Origin: RUG14199 sp964629225
Lineage (GTDB): Bacteria; Bacillota; Clostridia; Oscillospirales; CAG-272
Assembly: GCA_964629225.1 (NCBI GenBank)
Contig: CAZVQC010000006.1
Location: 24,828-88,827 of the forward strand
Direction of reading: 5' to 3'
DNA: 64,000 bases
Part shown: positions 18,022 through 26,576 of the stretch, one piece after another
How positions within the stretch are numbered: the stretch's first letter is position 1
Layout: every line of letters starts with the position of its first letter
Position numbers and translations under genes: made by a program
Notes under the pieces: model-generated
The model's database searches: none
What the model was told of the DNA's origin: nothing
What the model saw: the letters and a program-made list of their open reading frames with translations, nothing else

Positions 18022-18696
18022 ATGAAAAAAGTCAGCAGGATACTTTGGGGCATAGTTCTCGTGGTTTTGGGACTGCTCTTTATTTTGAAGATCTGTAACG
18101 TTTTTACTTTCGATATTTTTTTTGACGGCTGGTGGACTCTGTTCATCATCGTTCCTTCCGTCATCGGACTTATCTGCGAGAGGGACAAGACTTGGAATTT
18201 TATCTGCCTTGCGGTAGGTATCATTTTTCTCCTTTGCGCTCGTTCCGTGCTTGACTGGGGAATGATGTGGAAGCTGGTTATTCCCGTTGTGGCGGTCATT
18301 GTGGGTATCAGAATGATATTTGCCGACCTCTTCAAAAAGAAGTCGGTACCCGCTCCCGCAGTATCGGGAAATGCTCCCAAGGGGAATATGAGTGCGTCCT
18401 TCGGCTCGGAGAAGTATTGCTATGACGGACAGGTCTTTGAGGGAGCGGATCTCAGCGCTTCCTTCGGGGCAGTGGCTTGTGATGCTCGCAAGGCCATCAT
18501 CAACAGGGACTGCGTCATCAATGCAAATGCCAAATTCGGTGCGGTGGAGATACTTCTTCCCGATAACGTGAACGTGGTCGTGAGGTCGGAGGCCGCCTTC
18601 GGCGGAGTTGAAAACAAGAGACCGGTGACCACTGAGCATCCCTTCACGATCACCGTCAATGCTAATGCAAACTTCGGCGGGATCGAGATAAAGTAG
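18022..18696 (+). CDS. LiaF-like membrane protein (TM plus toastrack domain)
   Basis: A 224-residue protein with three to four hydrophobic helices in the first 110 residues (LiaI/LiaF-TM region), then a C-terminal beta-repeat domain whose repeated FGxV/FGGI turns (SASFG, KFGAVEIL, AAFGGVE, NFGGIEI) match the LiaF/toastrack fold. LiaF proteins sense or restrain cell-envelope stress signalling, in Bacillus acting on LiaRS which induces the PspA homologue LiaH. Start at ATG behind GGGGG; the upstream in-frame ATG at 17983 overlaps the promoter. No liaRS lies next to it. With the SPFH/TPM cassette 3-10 kb away, it adds an envelope-stress component to this part of the chromosome. Confidence 0.85.
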   Translation: MKKVSRILWGIVLVVLGLLFILKICNVFTFDIFFDGWWTLFIIVPSVIGLICERDKTWNFICLAVGIIFLLCARSVLDWGMMWKLVIPVVAVIVGIRMIFADLFKKKSVPAPAVSGNAPKGNMSASFGSEKYCYDGQVFEGADLSASFGAVACDARKAIINRDCVINANAKFGAVEILLPDNVNVVVRSEAAFGGVENKRPVTTEHPFTITVNANANFGGIEIK

Positions 18697-18708
18697 TATT
18701 TTGAAAGA

Positions 18709-18735
18709 AGAGACCGCCGTCGGGCGGTCTCTTTG
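18709..18735 (+). terminator. Terminator after LiaF-like gene
   Basis: A 10-bp perfect stem (AGAGACCGCC / GGCGGTCTCT) with a 4-base loop, followed by TTGCTTC. Confidence 0.6.
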
Positions 18736-18770
18736 CTTCGGATCCGGCGGATCGACAATGTTAAATGCAA

Positions 18771-18804
18771 AAAATGAAAAGAGCACTTGCATTGGCAAGT
18801 GCTC
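18771..18804 (-). terminator. Intrinsic terminator for tRNA-Gln
   Basis: A 10-bp perfect stem (GAGCACTTGC / GCAAGTGCTC) with loop ATTG. On the minus strand it follows the tRNA directly and runs into TTTTCATTTTTT. It may also stop transcripts from the LiaF-like side. Confidence 0.8.
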
Positions 18805-18808
18805 TTCT

Positions 18809-18882
18809 TGGCTGCGGAACTAGGATTTGAACCCAGACAAACAGAGTCAGAGTCTGTCGTGCTACCCTTACACAATTCCGCA
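18809..18882 (-). tRNA. tRNA-Gln (anticodon CTG), CCA encoded
   Basis: The minus strand folds as a complete cloverleaf: acceptor TGCGGAA/TTCCGCA, short D stem, anticodon stem ACAGA/TCTGT with loop CTCTGAC (anticodon CTG, reading CAG), T arm CTGGG-TTCAAAT-CCTAG, discriminator G and an encoded CCA. It has its own promoter and terminator. Confidence 0.95.
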
Positions 18883-18902
18883 ATTTCCAAGGAACATATT
18901 GG

Positions 18903-18931
18903 AGTATAGCAAAAAAACTCGCTTTTGTCAA
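18903..18931 (-). promoter_or_regulatory. tRNA-Gln promoter
   Basis: Minus-strand TTGACA-N17-TATACT, ending about 20 nt before the tRNA 5' end. Confidence 0.8.
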
Positions 18932-18970
18932 TAGTTTTTTCGAAAAAAGTGAAAAATGTTGGTAGGTTTT

Positions 18971-19338
18971 TCGGGGGATTCTTTTGGGAGGACTTTTATC
19001 AAAAACGTCCTCCCAAAACCCTTCTCAAAAAAACTTTGGGATGTTTTTTGCAGGGTTCTTTTGCCTCGGGTGGCTACAGAGTGCTTGCAGATCCCGCAAG
19101 CGCTTTTGCCGCGAGTTACTTTTGCGCAGCGGGAAAATCATTGAGGCGTTGAGGAGCATTATCGGGAACCCCTCACGCTGCGCAAAACCTTTGCAGCCGC
19201 CGCGCGTCCCGCTTCCCGGCGATGGGAGCAAGCATTCGGGAAGCGGGATCTGTGCGGCGCCCCTGCTTCATCTGTTTGTAAGGCTTCATCCCCCGGCGGC
19301 AAAGCGGACGAAGGTCGCTTTGCAACGCCGTGGGCGGT
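18971..19338. repeat. Dispersed palindromic repeat element, copy B
   Basis: It opens with one hairpin unit (12-bp stem 18982-18993 with 19007-19018) followed by CTCAAAAAAACTTTGGGA, as in copy A. About 160 bp not found in copy A follow, then the conserved body 19226-19338. No coding potential with a plausible start or RBS is seen. It fills the gap between the tRNA promoter and the next gene. Confidence 0.72.
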
Positions 19339-19467
19339 ATGAGACGGTTTCTGTTTTTTCGAACTTTTGCGAAGCTGCTTGTGATCGGTGCCTCACTTTT
19401 TTAACGGCTCCCGGTTTGCTCGGTGCCTCGTTTTTTGAAAAAACGAAAAAAGCCGGGACGATACTTC

Positions 19468-19509
19468 TTTACAAAACGGATGAGATGTGGTATCATTGGT
19501 AATGATACC
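19468..19509 (+). promoter_or_regulatory. Promoter with palindrome over the -10
   Basis: TTTACA-N17-TATCAT (19468-19496). A perfect 9-bp inverted repeat GGTATCATT-GGT-AATGATACC (19489-19509) covers the -10 and start site. It could be a repressor operator, or a hairpin at the very 5' end of the transcript. Confidence 0.6.
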
Positions 19510-19540
19510 TCAGTTGGGAGATACTTCAGTCGGAGGAATC

Positions 19541-19645
19541 ATGGATGCTTTCTTAAAACGCTTTTTAACTGCCGCTCCGGTGGGAACCGCTTTTTCTCTT
19601 GCGGTCTTTTCTGTTGTGGCGGTGGTGGCGGTATTTCTTTTGTGA
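19541..19645 (+). CDS. 34-residue hydrophobic membrane peptide
   Basis: The ORF has a clean CGGAGG 5 nt before ATG and its own promoter 45 nt upstream. The product has a short amphipathic N-terminus (MDAFLKRFLT) and a single hydrophobic helix (about residues 18-34) ending at the stop. It is the first cistron before the pseudouridine synthase, 30 bp away. It could be a small membrane protein, a type I toxin-like peptide or a translated leader. The RBS and spacing make it likely to be translated; no family recognised. Confidence 0.6.
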   Translation: MDAFLKRFLTAAPVGTAFSLAVFSVVAVVAVFLL

Positions 19646-19675
19646 CGGCTTTTTGCCGATCTCGGAGGGCTTGCT

Positions 19676-20392
19676 TTGAGGCTTGACAAATTTTTCAGTG
19701 AGACCGGGACTCTTTCAAGGCGGGAATGTGCCGCCTTTGCAAAACGGGGGCAGGTGACGGTGAACGGTGTTGCCGTAAGGGACGTTTCACGTCACGTGGA
19801 TCCCGATGCCGATGAGATAGCTCTCGGAGGCACGGTCATTCGGTGGAAAAAGTTTTCCTACATAATGTTGAACAAGCCGTCGGGTTACGTCAGCTCCACC
19901 GAGGACCGGGGACGGACAGTAATGGAGCTTTTGCCGGAGAAATATCTTAAGATGGGCTTCTTTCCTGCCGGAAGGCTTGATATCGATACTACCGGCCTTC
20001 TTCTTATCACAAATGATGGGGAGACTGCCCACAGGCTCTTGTCGCCTAAGTACCACGTTAAGAAGACCTATTATTTCGAGTGTTCCGAGGTCATTACCGA
20101 GGAGATGAGGCACTGTCTTGAAGGCGGAGTGGATCTCGGAACTTGGGTGACCGCACCCGCCGAGGTGACACTTAAGGACGGCACGTCCGGAACCGTGGCT
20201 ATCACGGAGGGAAAATTTCATCAAATAAAAATAATGTTCCATACGGTGGGAAGCGATATCACTTCACTTAAGAGGATATCCTTCGGGCCTTTGGAACTTG
20301 ATGCCGCCCTCAAAGACGGGGAGTGGCGGGAGCTTGACCGAGCGGAAGAAGCGGCGCTTCTCATGGCGGCAGGCAGAGATAACATAGGATAA
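19676..20392 (+). CDS. 16S rRNA pseudouridine synthase, RsuA/RluB/E/F family
   Basis: A 238-residue protein starting at TTG behind CGGAGGG. An N-terminal S4 RNA-binding domain (MRLDKFFSETGTLSRRECAAF...) precedes the RsuA-type catalytic domain with the conserved GRLDIDTTGLLLITNDG motif, whose second Asp is the catalytic residue. Members isomerise uridine in rRNA; the Firmicute group is usually annotated as a 16S uridine-516 synthase. Length is normal. It is 11 bp upstream of tex and likely co-transcribed with it. Confidence 0.92.
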   Translation: MRLDKFFSETGTLSRRECAAFAKRGQVTVNGVAVRDVSRHVDPDADEIALGGTVIRWKKFSYIMLNKPSGYVSSTEDRGRTVMELLPEKYLKMGFFPAGRLDIDTTGLLLITNDGETAHRLLSPKYHVKKTYYFECSEVITEEMRHCLEGGVDLGTWVTAPAEVTLKDGTSGTVAITEGKFHQIKIMFHTVGSDITSLKRISFGPLELDAALKDGEWRELDRAEEAALLMAAGRDNIG

Positions 20393-20403
20393 CGGAGGAG
20401 AAC

Positions 20404-22560
20404 ATGGACATCTTCAAAATACTGTCGGAGGAGCTTGGTATTTCCGAGAATCGGGTGGAAAGCGCTGTACAGCTTCTTGACGAGGGGAATACGGTGCCCT
20501 TCATAGCACGTTACAGAAAAGAAGTTACCGGAGGCCTTGACGATGAGGTACTTCGTGCCCTGACCGAGAGGCTCACGTATTTAAGGCATCTTGAGGCGAG
20601 AAAAGAGGAGATACGGAATCTTATCGATGCTCAGGGAAAACTCACGGATGAACTGATAGCGGCGATAGAGGCGGCAACTACTCTGACGGAGGCTGACGAT
20701 ATCTACCGTCCCTACAGACCGAAGAGGAAGAACCGCGCCACTATTGCAAAAGAAAAGGGGCTTGAGCCTTTGGCTGAGGCACTTCTTGAGCAGAGAGCCG
20801 CATATGATCCGGATATCATGACCCTTGCCGCATCCTTCATAGACTCCGAAAAGGGTGTTGAAAACGAGAAGGATGCTCTTGCGGGAGCCTGCGATATAAT
20901 CGCAGAGGGAGTCTCCGACAACGCCGATTACCGCAAGGAGATAAGAGCCCTCACTTCGGAGTTCGGTACTATCCGCTCCCGGAAGGTAGGCGATGACGAG
21001 AACCGCACTTACGAGCTTTACTATGAATATGAGGAAAAACTGTCGACCCTTCCGTCCCACCGTGTCCTCGCCCTCAACAGAGGAGAGAAGGAGGATGTTC
21101 TTAAAGTGGACGTTCTCATTGAAAGCTCCGTTATCCTCAACTATCTGTTTTCGGCAGTTATTACCGATTTCACATCTCCCGCATTCAAATACGTTGCAAG
21201 GGCGGTGTGCGACAGCTATGACCGTCTCATCGCTCCTTCCATAGAAAGAGAGATAAGAAACGATCTTTTCGATACCGCATCGGAAAGTGCCATCAAGCTG
21301 TTCTCTTTGAATCTTAAGAACCTTCTTATGGGTGCTCCTCTCAAGGGCATGACCGTAATGGGCTACGATCCGGGCTACAGAACGGGTTGCAAGCTGGCGG
21401 TGGTGGATAAGACCGGCCGTGTGCTGGATACCGCCGTGATTTACCCCACGAAGCCCCACGAGCGGATCGCAGAGGCTAGAAAGACCGTGTCAAGACTGAT
21501 ATCCAAGTATTCGGTGGACGTTATCGCCATCGGCAACGGCACCGCATCCGGCGAGAGTGAGCGCTTTATTGCGGAGGCTTTGTCGGAGCTCGGCGGAAAT
21601 ACAAAATATACTATGGTCAGTGAGGCGGGGGCATCCGTCTACTCCGCTTCCAAGCAGGGAGCCGAGGAGTTTCCGGATTTCGACGTTACGCAGAGAAGTG
21701 CCGTGTCCATTGCAAGAAGGCTCCAAGATCCCCTGGCGGAGCTTGTGAAGATCGATCCGAAATCCATCGGGGTGGGCCAGTATCAGCACGACATGAAGGA
21801 GGCAAGGCTTGACGAGGCTTTGACGGGAGTTGTGGAGGACTGCGTAAACAGTGTGGGAGTGGACGTGAATACCGCATCCTACTCATTGCTGTCCTACATT
21901 TCCGGTATCAACGTCACCGGCGCCAAGAACATAGTCAAATACAGAGAGGAAAATGGGGAATTCAAAAAACGCTCACAGATACTCAAGGTGCCTCGCATAG
22001 GTGCGAAGGCCTACGAGCAGTGTGCGGGATTCCTTCGAGTCCCCGGCTCTGCGGAGCTCCTTGACAACACGGGAGTCCACCCGGAATCCTACGAGGCGGC
22101 AAAGGGACTTCTTGAACGCCTCGGTTACGGAAAGGATGATATCTCATCGGGACATCTCGGCTCGGTCGGCGCCAAGGCATCGGTGATAGGACTTGGAAAA
22201 CTTGCAGAGGAGCTTGGGGTAGGAGAGCCTACTCTCAACGATATCATCAAAGAACTTGAAAAGCCGGGACGTGACGTTCGGGACAGTCTCCCGAAGCCGA
22301 GACTTATGGAGAGAGCGATCGACATTTCCGAGCTTAAGGAGGGAATGACCCTCACCGGCACCGTCCGCAACGTCATCGACTTCGGCGCATTCGTGGATAT
22401 CGGTGTCCATCAGGACGGACTCGTCCACATATCCGAGATATCCGACCGATACGTGAGACATCCCTCGGAGGTACTTTCCGTTGGCGACACCGTCACCGTA
22501 AGGGTGAAGAGCGTGGATCTTAAGAAAAGACGTATCGCCCTGACGATGAAGAGCAAATGA
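20404..22560 (+). CDS. tex: Tex, RNA-binding transcription accessory protein
   Basis: A full-length protein of 718 residues with Tex order: N-terminal HTH-like region, YqgF/RNase H-like domain (around VMGYDPGYRTGCKLAVVDKTG, residue 319 on), helix-hairpin-helix region (VNTASYSLLSYISGI) and a C-terminal S1 RNA-binding domain (GMTLTGTVRNVIDFGAFVDIG...). Tex is a conserved nucleic-acid-binding factor tied to transcription and stress tolerance. Start behind GGAGGAG; coupled to the pseudouridine synthase gene. Confidence 0.96.
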   Translation: MDIFKILSEELGISENRVESAVQLLDEGNTVPFIARYRKEVTGGLDDEVLRALTERLTYLRHLEARKEEIRNLIDAQGKLTDELIAAIEAATTLTEADDIYRPYRPKRKNRATIAKEKGLEPLAEALLEQRAAYDPDIMTLAASFIDSEKGVENEKDALAGACDIIAEGVSDNADYRKEIRALTSEFGTIRSRKVGDDENRTYELYYEYEEKLSTLPSHRVLALNRGEKEDVLKVDVLIESSVILNYLFSAVITDFTSPAFKYVARAVCDSYDRLIAPSIEREIRNDLFDTASESAIKLFSLNLKNLLMGAPLKGMTVMGYDPGYRTGCKLAVVDKTGRVLDTAVIYPTKPHERIAEARKTVSRLISKYSVDVIAIGNGTASGESERFIAEALSELGGNTKYTMVSEAGASVYSASKQGAEEFPDFDVTQRSAVSIARRLQDPLAELVKIDPKSIGVGQYQHDMKEARLDEALTGVVEDCVNSVGVDVNTASYSLLSYISGINVTGAKNIVKYREENGEFKKRSQILKVPRIGAKAYEQCAGFLRVPGSAELLDNTGVHPESYEAAKGLLERLGYGKDDISSGHLGSVGAKASVIGLGKLAEELGVGEPTLNDIIKELEKPGRDVRDSLPKPRLMERAIDISELKEGMTLTGTVRNVIDFGAFVDIGVHQDGLVHISEISDRYVRHPSEVLSVGDTVTVRVKSVDLKKRRIALTMKSK

Positions 22561-22743
22561 CGGAAATATCTGTCGTAATTTATCGGCTCTTATAGAAAAA
22601 ATAATAGGTGCGACCTTAAAGAAAATTAAAAATCGGGCGCATTTGGACAAATTCAACAAAATATTATTTGTAAATTTGGGAAAATAGTCACTACCATTTG
22701 CACTCGGATTTTGATAAAATATAGCGTAGATACTTGTGCGAGA

Positions 22744-22752
22744 GTAAGCGCT
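22744..22752 (+). promoter_or_regulatory. GTAAGCGCT motif in msmX leader (possible cre/LacI site)
   Basis: AGTAAGCGCTCTTT resembles a catabolite-response element (about 11 of 14 positions by eye). It shares GTAAGCGYT with two sites upstream of the sugar-transport operon (43274, 43365). It lies about 40 nt before the msmX start. A possible promoter, TTGCAC-N16-TATAGC, lies just upstream (about 22693-22720). Confidence 0.4.
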
Positions 22753-22789
22753 CTTTGAGTGCGTAAAAACCATTGGAGGAAATTTAATA

Positions 22790-23902
22790 ATGGCAAGTTT
22801 ATCCCTGAAGCATATCTATAAAAAATATCCCGGCGGAGTTACTGCCGTTTCCGATTTCTGCCTCGATATTAAGGACAAGGAGTTCCTTATCCTCGTCGGA
22901 CCTTCCGGCTGCGGTAAGACTACTACTCTCCGTATGATCGCAGGTCTTGAAGAGATCACGGAAGGCGAGCTCTTCATCGGTGACCGTCTCGTCAATGACG
23001 TTGCACCGAAGGACAGAGACATTGCAATGGTTTTCCAGAACTACGCTCTGTATCCTCATATGACGGTTTTCGATAACATGGCATTCGGACTCAAACTTCG
23101 CAAAACTCCGAAGGAAGAGATAAAGCGCCGTGTTGAGGAAGCTGCGCGTATCCTCGATATCACCCACCTTCTCGACAGAAGACCGAAGGCTCTGTCCGGC
23201 GGTCAGAAGCAGAGAGTTGCTCTCGGACGTGCCATTGTCCGCAAGCCCATGGTATTCCTTCTTGACGAGCCTCTTTCCAACTTGGATGCGAAGCTCCGTG
23301 CTACCATGAGAACAGAGCTTACCAAGATTCACCAGAGGGTTGGTACCACCTTCGTCTACGTCACACACGACCAGACAGAGGCTATGACCATGGCAACGAG
23401 GATCGTTGTTATGAAGGACGGTCTCATCCAGCAGGTGGACACTCCTCAGAATCTCTACGACATGCCCGTCAACCTGTTCGTTGCAGGCTTCATCGGAACA
23501 CCTCAGATGAACTTCTTCGATTGCACTCTTGAGAAGAAGGGTGACGATCTCTACCTTACCTTCGGCGACAATGCTCTCAAGCTTCCCAAGGACAAGGCAA
23601 ACGCCCCCATTCTCAAGGACTACATCGGCAAGGAAGTTGTTGCGGGTATCCGTCCCGAGAACATCCATGATGATGAAGCTGCTCTTGCAGCTTACTCCGA
23701 TGCAGTCATCAACACCAGCGTTGAAGTCTCCGAGCTTATGGGCTCCGAGATCCATCTGTATCTTGCTTGCGGTGACCAGCACTTCGTTGCACGTGTCTCC
23801 TCCCGTTCCACGGCAAGACCCGGTGACTCCGTTAAGATCGCTCTTGATATGTCCAGAGTTCACCTCTTCGACAAAGATACCGAGCGTTACATCATCCACT
23901 GA
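22790..23902 (+). CDS. msmX: MsmX/UgpC-family sugar ABC transporter ATPase
   Basis: A 370-residue protein with all ABC motifs: Walker A GPSGCGKTT, Q-loop, signature LSGGQKQR, Walker B VFLLDEPLSNLD and H-loop YVTHDQTEAM. The C-terminal TOBE/MalK-type regulatory domain (about 240-370) is present. This family energises carbohydrate importers and in Firmicutes one copy often serves several transporters. Here it stands alone with its own terminator and no permeases beside it, while the permease operon at 43.6-55.8 kb has no ATPase. A shared role is therefore likely, though inferred. Confidence 0.93.
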   Translation: MASLSLKHIYKKYPGGVTAVSDFCLDIKDKEFLILVGPSGCGKTTTLRMIAGLEEITEGELFIGDRLVNDVAPKDRDIAMVFQNYALYPHMTVFDNMAFGLKLRKTPKEEIKRRVEEAARILDITHLLDRRPKALSGGQKQRVALGRAIVRKPMVFLLDEPLSNLDAKLRATMRTELTKIHQRVGTTFVYVTHDQTEAMTMATRIVVMKDGLIQQVDTPQNLYDMPVNLFVAGFIGTPQMNFFDCTLEKKGDDLYLTFGDNALKLPKDKANAPILKDYIGKEVVAGIRPENIHDDEAALAAYSDAVINTSVEVSELMGSEIHLYLACGDQHFVARVSSRSTARPGDSVKIALDMSRVHLFDKDTERYIIH

Positions 23903-23913
23903 TACGGCATTAG

Positions 23914-23943
23914 AGCGCAAGCGGCTTCCGCTTGCGCTTTTTA
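23914..23943 (+). terminator. Intrinsic terminator after msmX
   Basis: An 11-bp perfect stem (AGCGCAAGCGG / CCGCTTGCGCT) with a 3-base loop, followed by TTTTTAA. Confidence 0.85.
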
Positions 23944-24191
23944 ATGTTCTCGGCACACGGCGTCTGTTCTCTTGGAAAACGGAGGCGGATGAAAAGACGG
24001 CATAGAGGACAGGGTACAGTCGGTTGATTTTTTGGTTCTAAAAAAGAAGAGCTTTCCGCGTTCGGATGTAAAATAGTATTGCGAAGTTATTCAATTGACT
24101 AAGATCGCCGTTAAAATCGTATCCTTGCTGAAACCCGGCGGCAGAAAAAAGCCGAATGCATTGTAAATTTTAAAAAAATCGTCCGAAGTAC
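23944..24191. other. Intergenic region, nothing recognised
   Basis: About 250 bp between the msmX terminator and the next promoter. AT-rich in its second half; no ORF with a credible RBS, no RNA family and no repeats seen. Confidence 0.5.
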
Positions 24192-24220
24192 TTGACATAT
24201 CCGGACACTTATATTATAAT
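24192..24220 (+). promoter_or_regulatory. Consensus sigma-A promoter for cohesin-like gene
   Basis: Perfect TTGACA-N17-TATAAT, 33 bp before the start codon. It predicts strong constitutive expression. Confidence 0.85.
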
Positions 24221-24253
24221 AACGCTGTAATTATATTTTTGGAGGAATTCAAA

Positions 24254-26267
24254 ATGAAAAAGATATTGTCAGTCGTGCTCGTAGCGCTGATGATCTTCTC
24301 CATGGCTTCAGGCGTTTTCGCTATGGTGCCTTCCTATGATGAGGATCCCACGCTCTATGATTTCGATCAGCACGTAACTATGACGGTCGGCAATGCCGAG
24401 ATAACACAGGGTACCACCACGGCTACCGTGTCCGTCGACATGTCCAACGTTCCCACTGACGGACTTCCCGATGAAGGCGGAGTTTGTGCGGTAGAGTTTT
24501 GGGCTATCTTCGACAAGAAGCTTGGCTTTGATGGGATCGATCTCACCACAGGTATGTTCAACGGCCTTGCTTCCGGCGATAACGTAGTTGTTGACAGCTA
24601 CGCAACTCAGACATCAAAATGGACAGATGCAAGCGGAGTTGTCTCCGAGTACTACATCAATAAGACCGAAGAACTTTGGGACATCCACGGAACTACCGAA
24701 TCAGCGGTTCTTGCTAACAAGAATGTATATTGGATCTACATCTGCGCAGACGACATGCTCGACATCCACCTGGGTAACGGTCGTGTTTGCGATCTTAAGT
24801 TCACGGTTCCCGCAGATATGCCCGTAGGCGAGTACGAAATCACCGTATGGACATACTGCAGCGGTATCACCGGCGGCGTTTACGACGACTTCTCCATTGA
24901 ACCTTGGTATGCTACCGTTGATGATACCCCCGGTACCCTCAAGGTCAAGGCGGCACCGACCGTAACACCTACTCTTAAGATGTCCGATGCCGGTATCACA
25001 GTGGGTGACGCTGAGGCTACGTTCACCGTAACCATGGAGAACAACTCCGGCTTCTGGTCTCTTAAGGCCTACATCATCTACCCCGAGAGCCTTTCAATCG
25101 TTGAAAGCAGTTTGACGAAGGGCGAGAACTTCAGCTTCGTTACCAACTTCACCACTTCCGGCAATGCGAAGATGAGAGACATCCCCTTTGCTACCGCAAA
25201 GGCTTCCGGCGTTAACTTCGACCTGGAAGAGGAATGCGAAGCTAAGGGCGTTGACGGAACGGGTAAGAAAGTAGCTCTCCTTATGATGGATCTGTCCTCC
25301 GAGGATGAACTCTTTAATACCACCGATAACGGCACTGTTGTAACGTTCAAGTTCGACACCGCTACCATCGCAGCAGGCGAGTATGATATCGATCTCGTTC
25401 TCAGCGGATTCAATACCATCGACTGCGACAGCAACGATGTTCATTACGACACAGTATCCGGTAAACTTAAGGTTGAGACCTGCAACCACGACTGGGATCT
25501 GACGTCTTCCACCGATGCAACCTGCAAGACAGCATCCAGCGAGAACTACGAGTGCTCCATGTGCCACGACACGAAGACAACGCACGATGTCGCAGCTCTC
25601 GGCCACGATTTCAGCCAGTTTGTAGAAAAGGTTGATCCTACCTGCACAGCAGAGGGTTACACAACATACAAGTGCTCAAGATGCGATGAAACAGAGGAAC
25701 GCGATACGAAGCCCACGATTGAACACGACTGGGATCTGACATCTTCCACCGATGCAACCTGCAAGACAGCATCCAGCGAGAACTACGAGTGCTCCANNNN
25801 NNNNNNNNNNNNNNNNNNNNNNNNNNNNNNNNNNNNNNNNNNNNNNNNNNNNNNNNNNNNNNNNNNNNNNNNNNNNNNNNNNNNNNNNNNNNNNNNTTGA
25901 TCCTACCTGCACAGCAGAGGGTTACACAACATACAAGTGCTCAAGATGCGACGAAACACAGAATAGAGACAAGGTTGACGCTCTCGGACATGACTGGGAT
26001 GCAGGCGTTATCACAAAGGCTCCCACAACTACCGAGGAAGGCGAAAAGACCTTTACATGCCGCAGATGCTCAGACAAGAAGGTCGAGGCTATCGAGAAGC
26101 TTGCCGATACTAAGGTTCCCGAAGATAACAAGAACGACGACGCTAATAACGCCGGCGGCAACCACCAGACAGGCGATGCTCTGATTACAGTAGCAATCGT
26201 TGCTGTAGTTGCTCTCATCGCTCTTGCAGGAACGGTAGTTATCAAGAAGAGAGTCTTCAGCAAATAA
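24254..26267 (+). CDS. Cohesin-like cell-wall protein with cysteine-rich repeats and sortase-type tail (contains assembly gap)
   Basis: Start at ATG behind GGAGG; signal peptide ends near SGVFA. Two cohesin-like beta-sandwich domains follow (about residues 35-240 and 245-412; for example VTMTVGNAEITQGTTTATVS and LKMSDAGITVGDAEATFTV). Then come tandem repeats with paired cysteines (HDW...ATCK...YECSMC, PTCTAEGYTTYKCSRC) and a C-terminus NHQTGD-hydrophobic helix-KKRVFSK, which resembles a sortase signal. The 100-N gap lies in the repeats and shifts the frame as drawn. A true gap of 72 nt, plus any multiple of the 237-nt unit, would restore one frame. Likely wall-attached. It may receive the dockerin proteins at 1-7 kb; that pairing is inference. 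Confidence 0.78.
25491..25976 (+). repeat. 237-bp tandem coding repeat (cysteine-rich), interrupted by gap
   Basis: 25491-25560 recurs at 25728-25796 (offset 237). 25632-25690 recurs after the gap from 25897. Unit length is 79 codons, so expansion or contraction keeps frame. The gap most simply hides the 72 nt equivalent to 25560-25631, or that plus whole units. Confidence 0.8.
25797..25896. other. Assembly gap (100 N)
   Basis: Exactly 100 N, the usual placeholder for unknown length, inside the 237-bp repeat array. Confidence 0.98.
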
Positions 26268-26298
26268 TAATATGAAGCATTCCGACTGAGTCGGAAGG

Positions 26299-26328
26299 GA
26301 GACCGAGGCTTTTGCCTCGGTCTCTTTG
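26299..26328 (+). terminator. Intrinsic terminator after cohesin-like gene
   Basis: An 11-bp perfect stem (GAGACCGAGGC / GCCTCGGTCTC) with loop TTTT, followed by TTTGC. A smaller hairpin CCGACTGAGTCGG precedes it. Confidence 0.75.
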
Positions 26329-26576
26329 CGTCTTGCGGCAGATCTCGGCACTGTCTGCGAGGTGTCGGTGATGCTTTTTTAGTTAGTGAAGCTGACAGGC
26401 ATGCGGAAACGATGTGGTGATAATAAGTCCAGGCGGAGAAGCGTTAGGCTGAAAAATAACAGTAACTGAGAGAGTCGGGTCGGAAGGTAGTAAGCGGATG
26501 TCACCGGGAGATAGTACGGGGAGAGAAGGATAGTAAAATGAGAGCCGGTTGGAAAAAACGGTGAGCGGAGAGCGGG

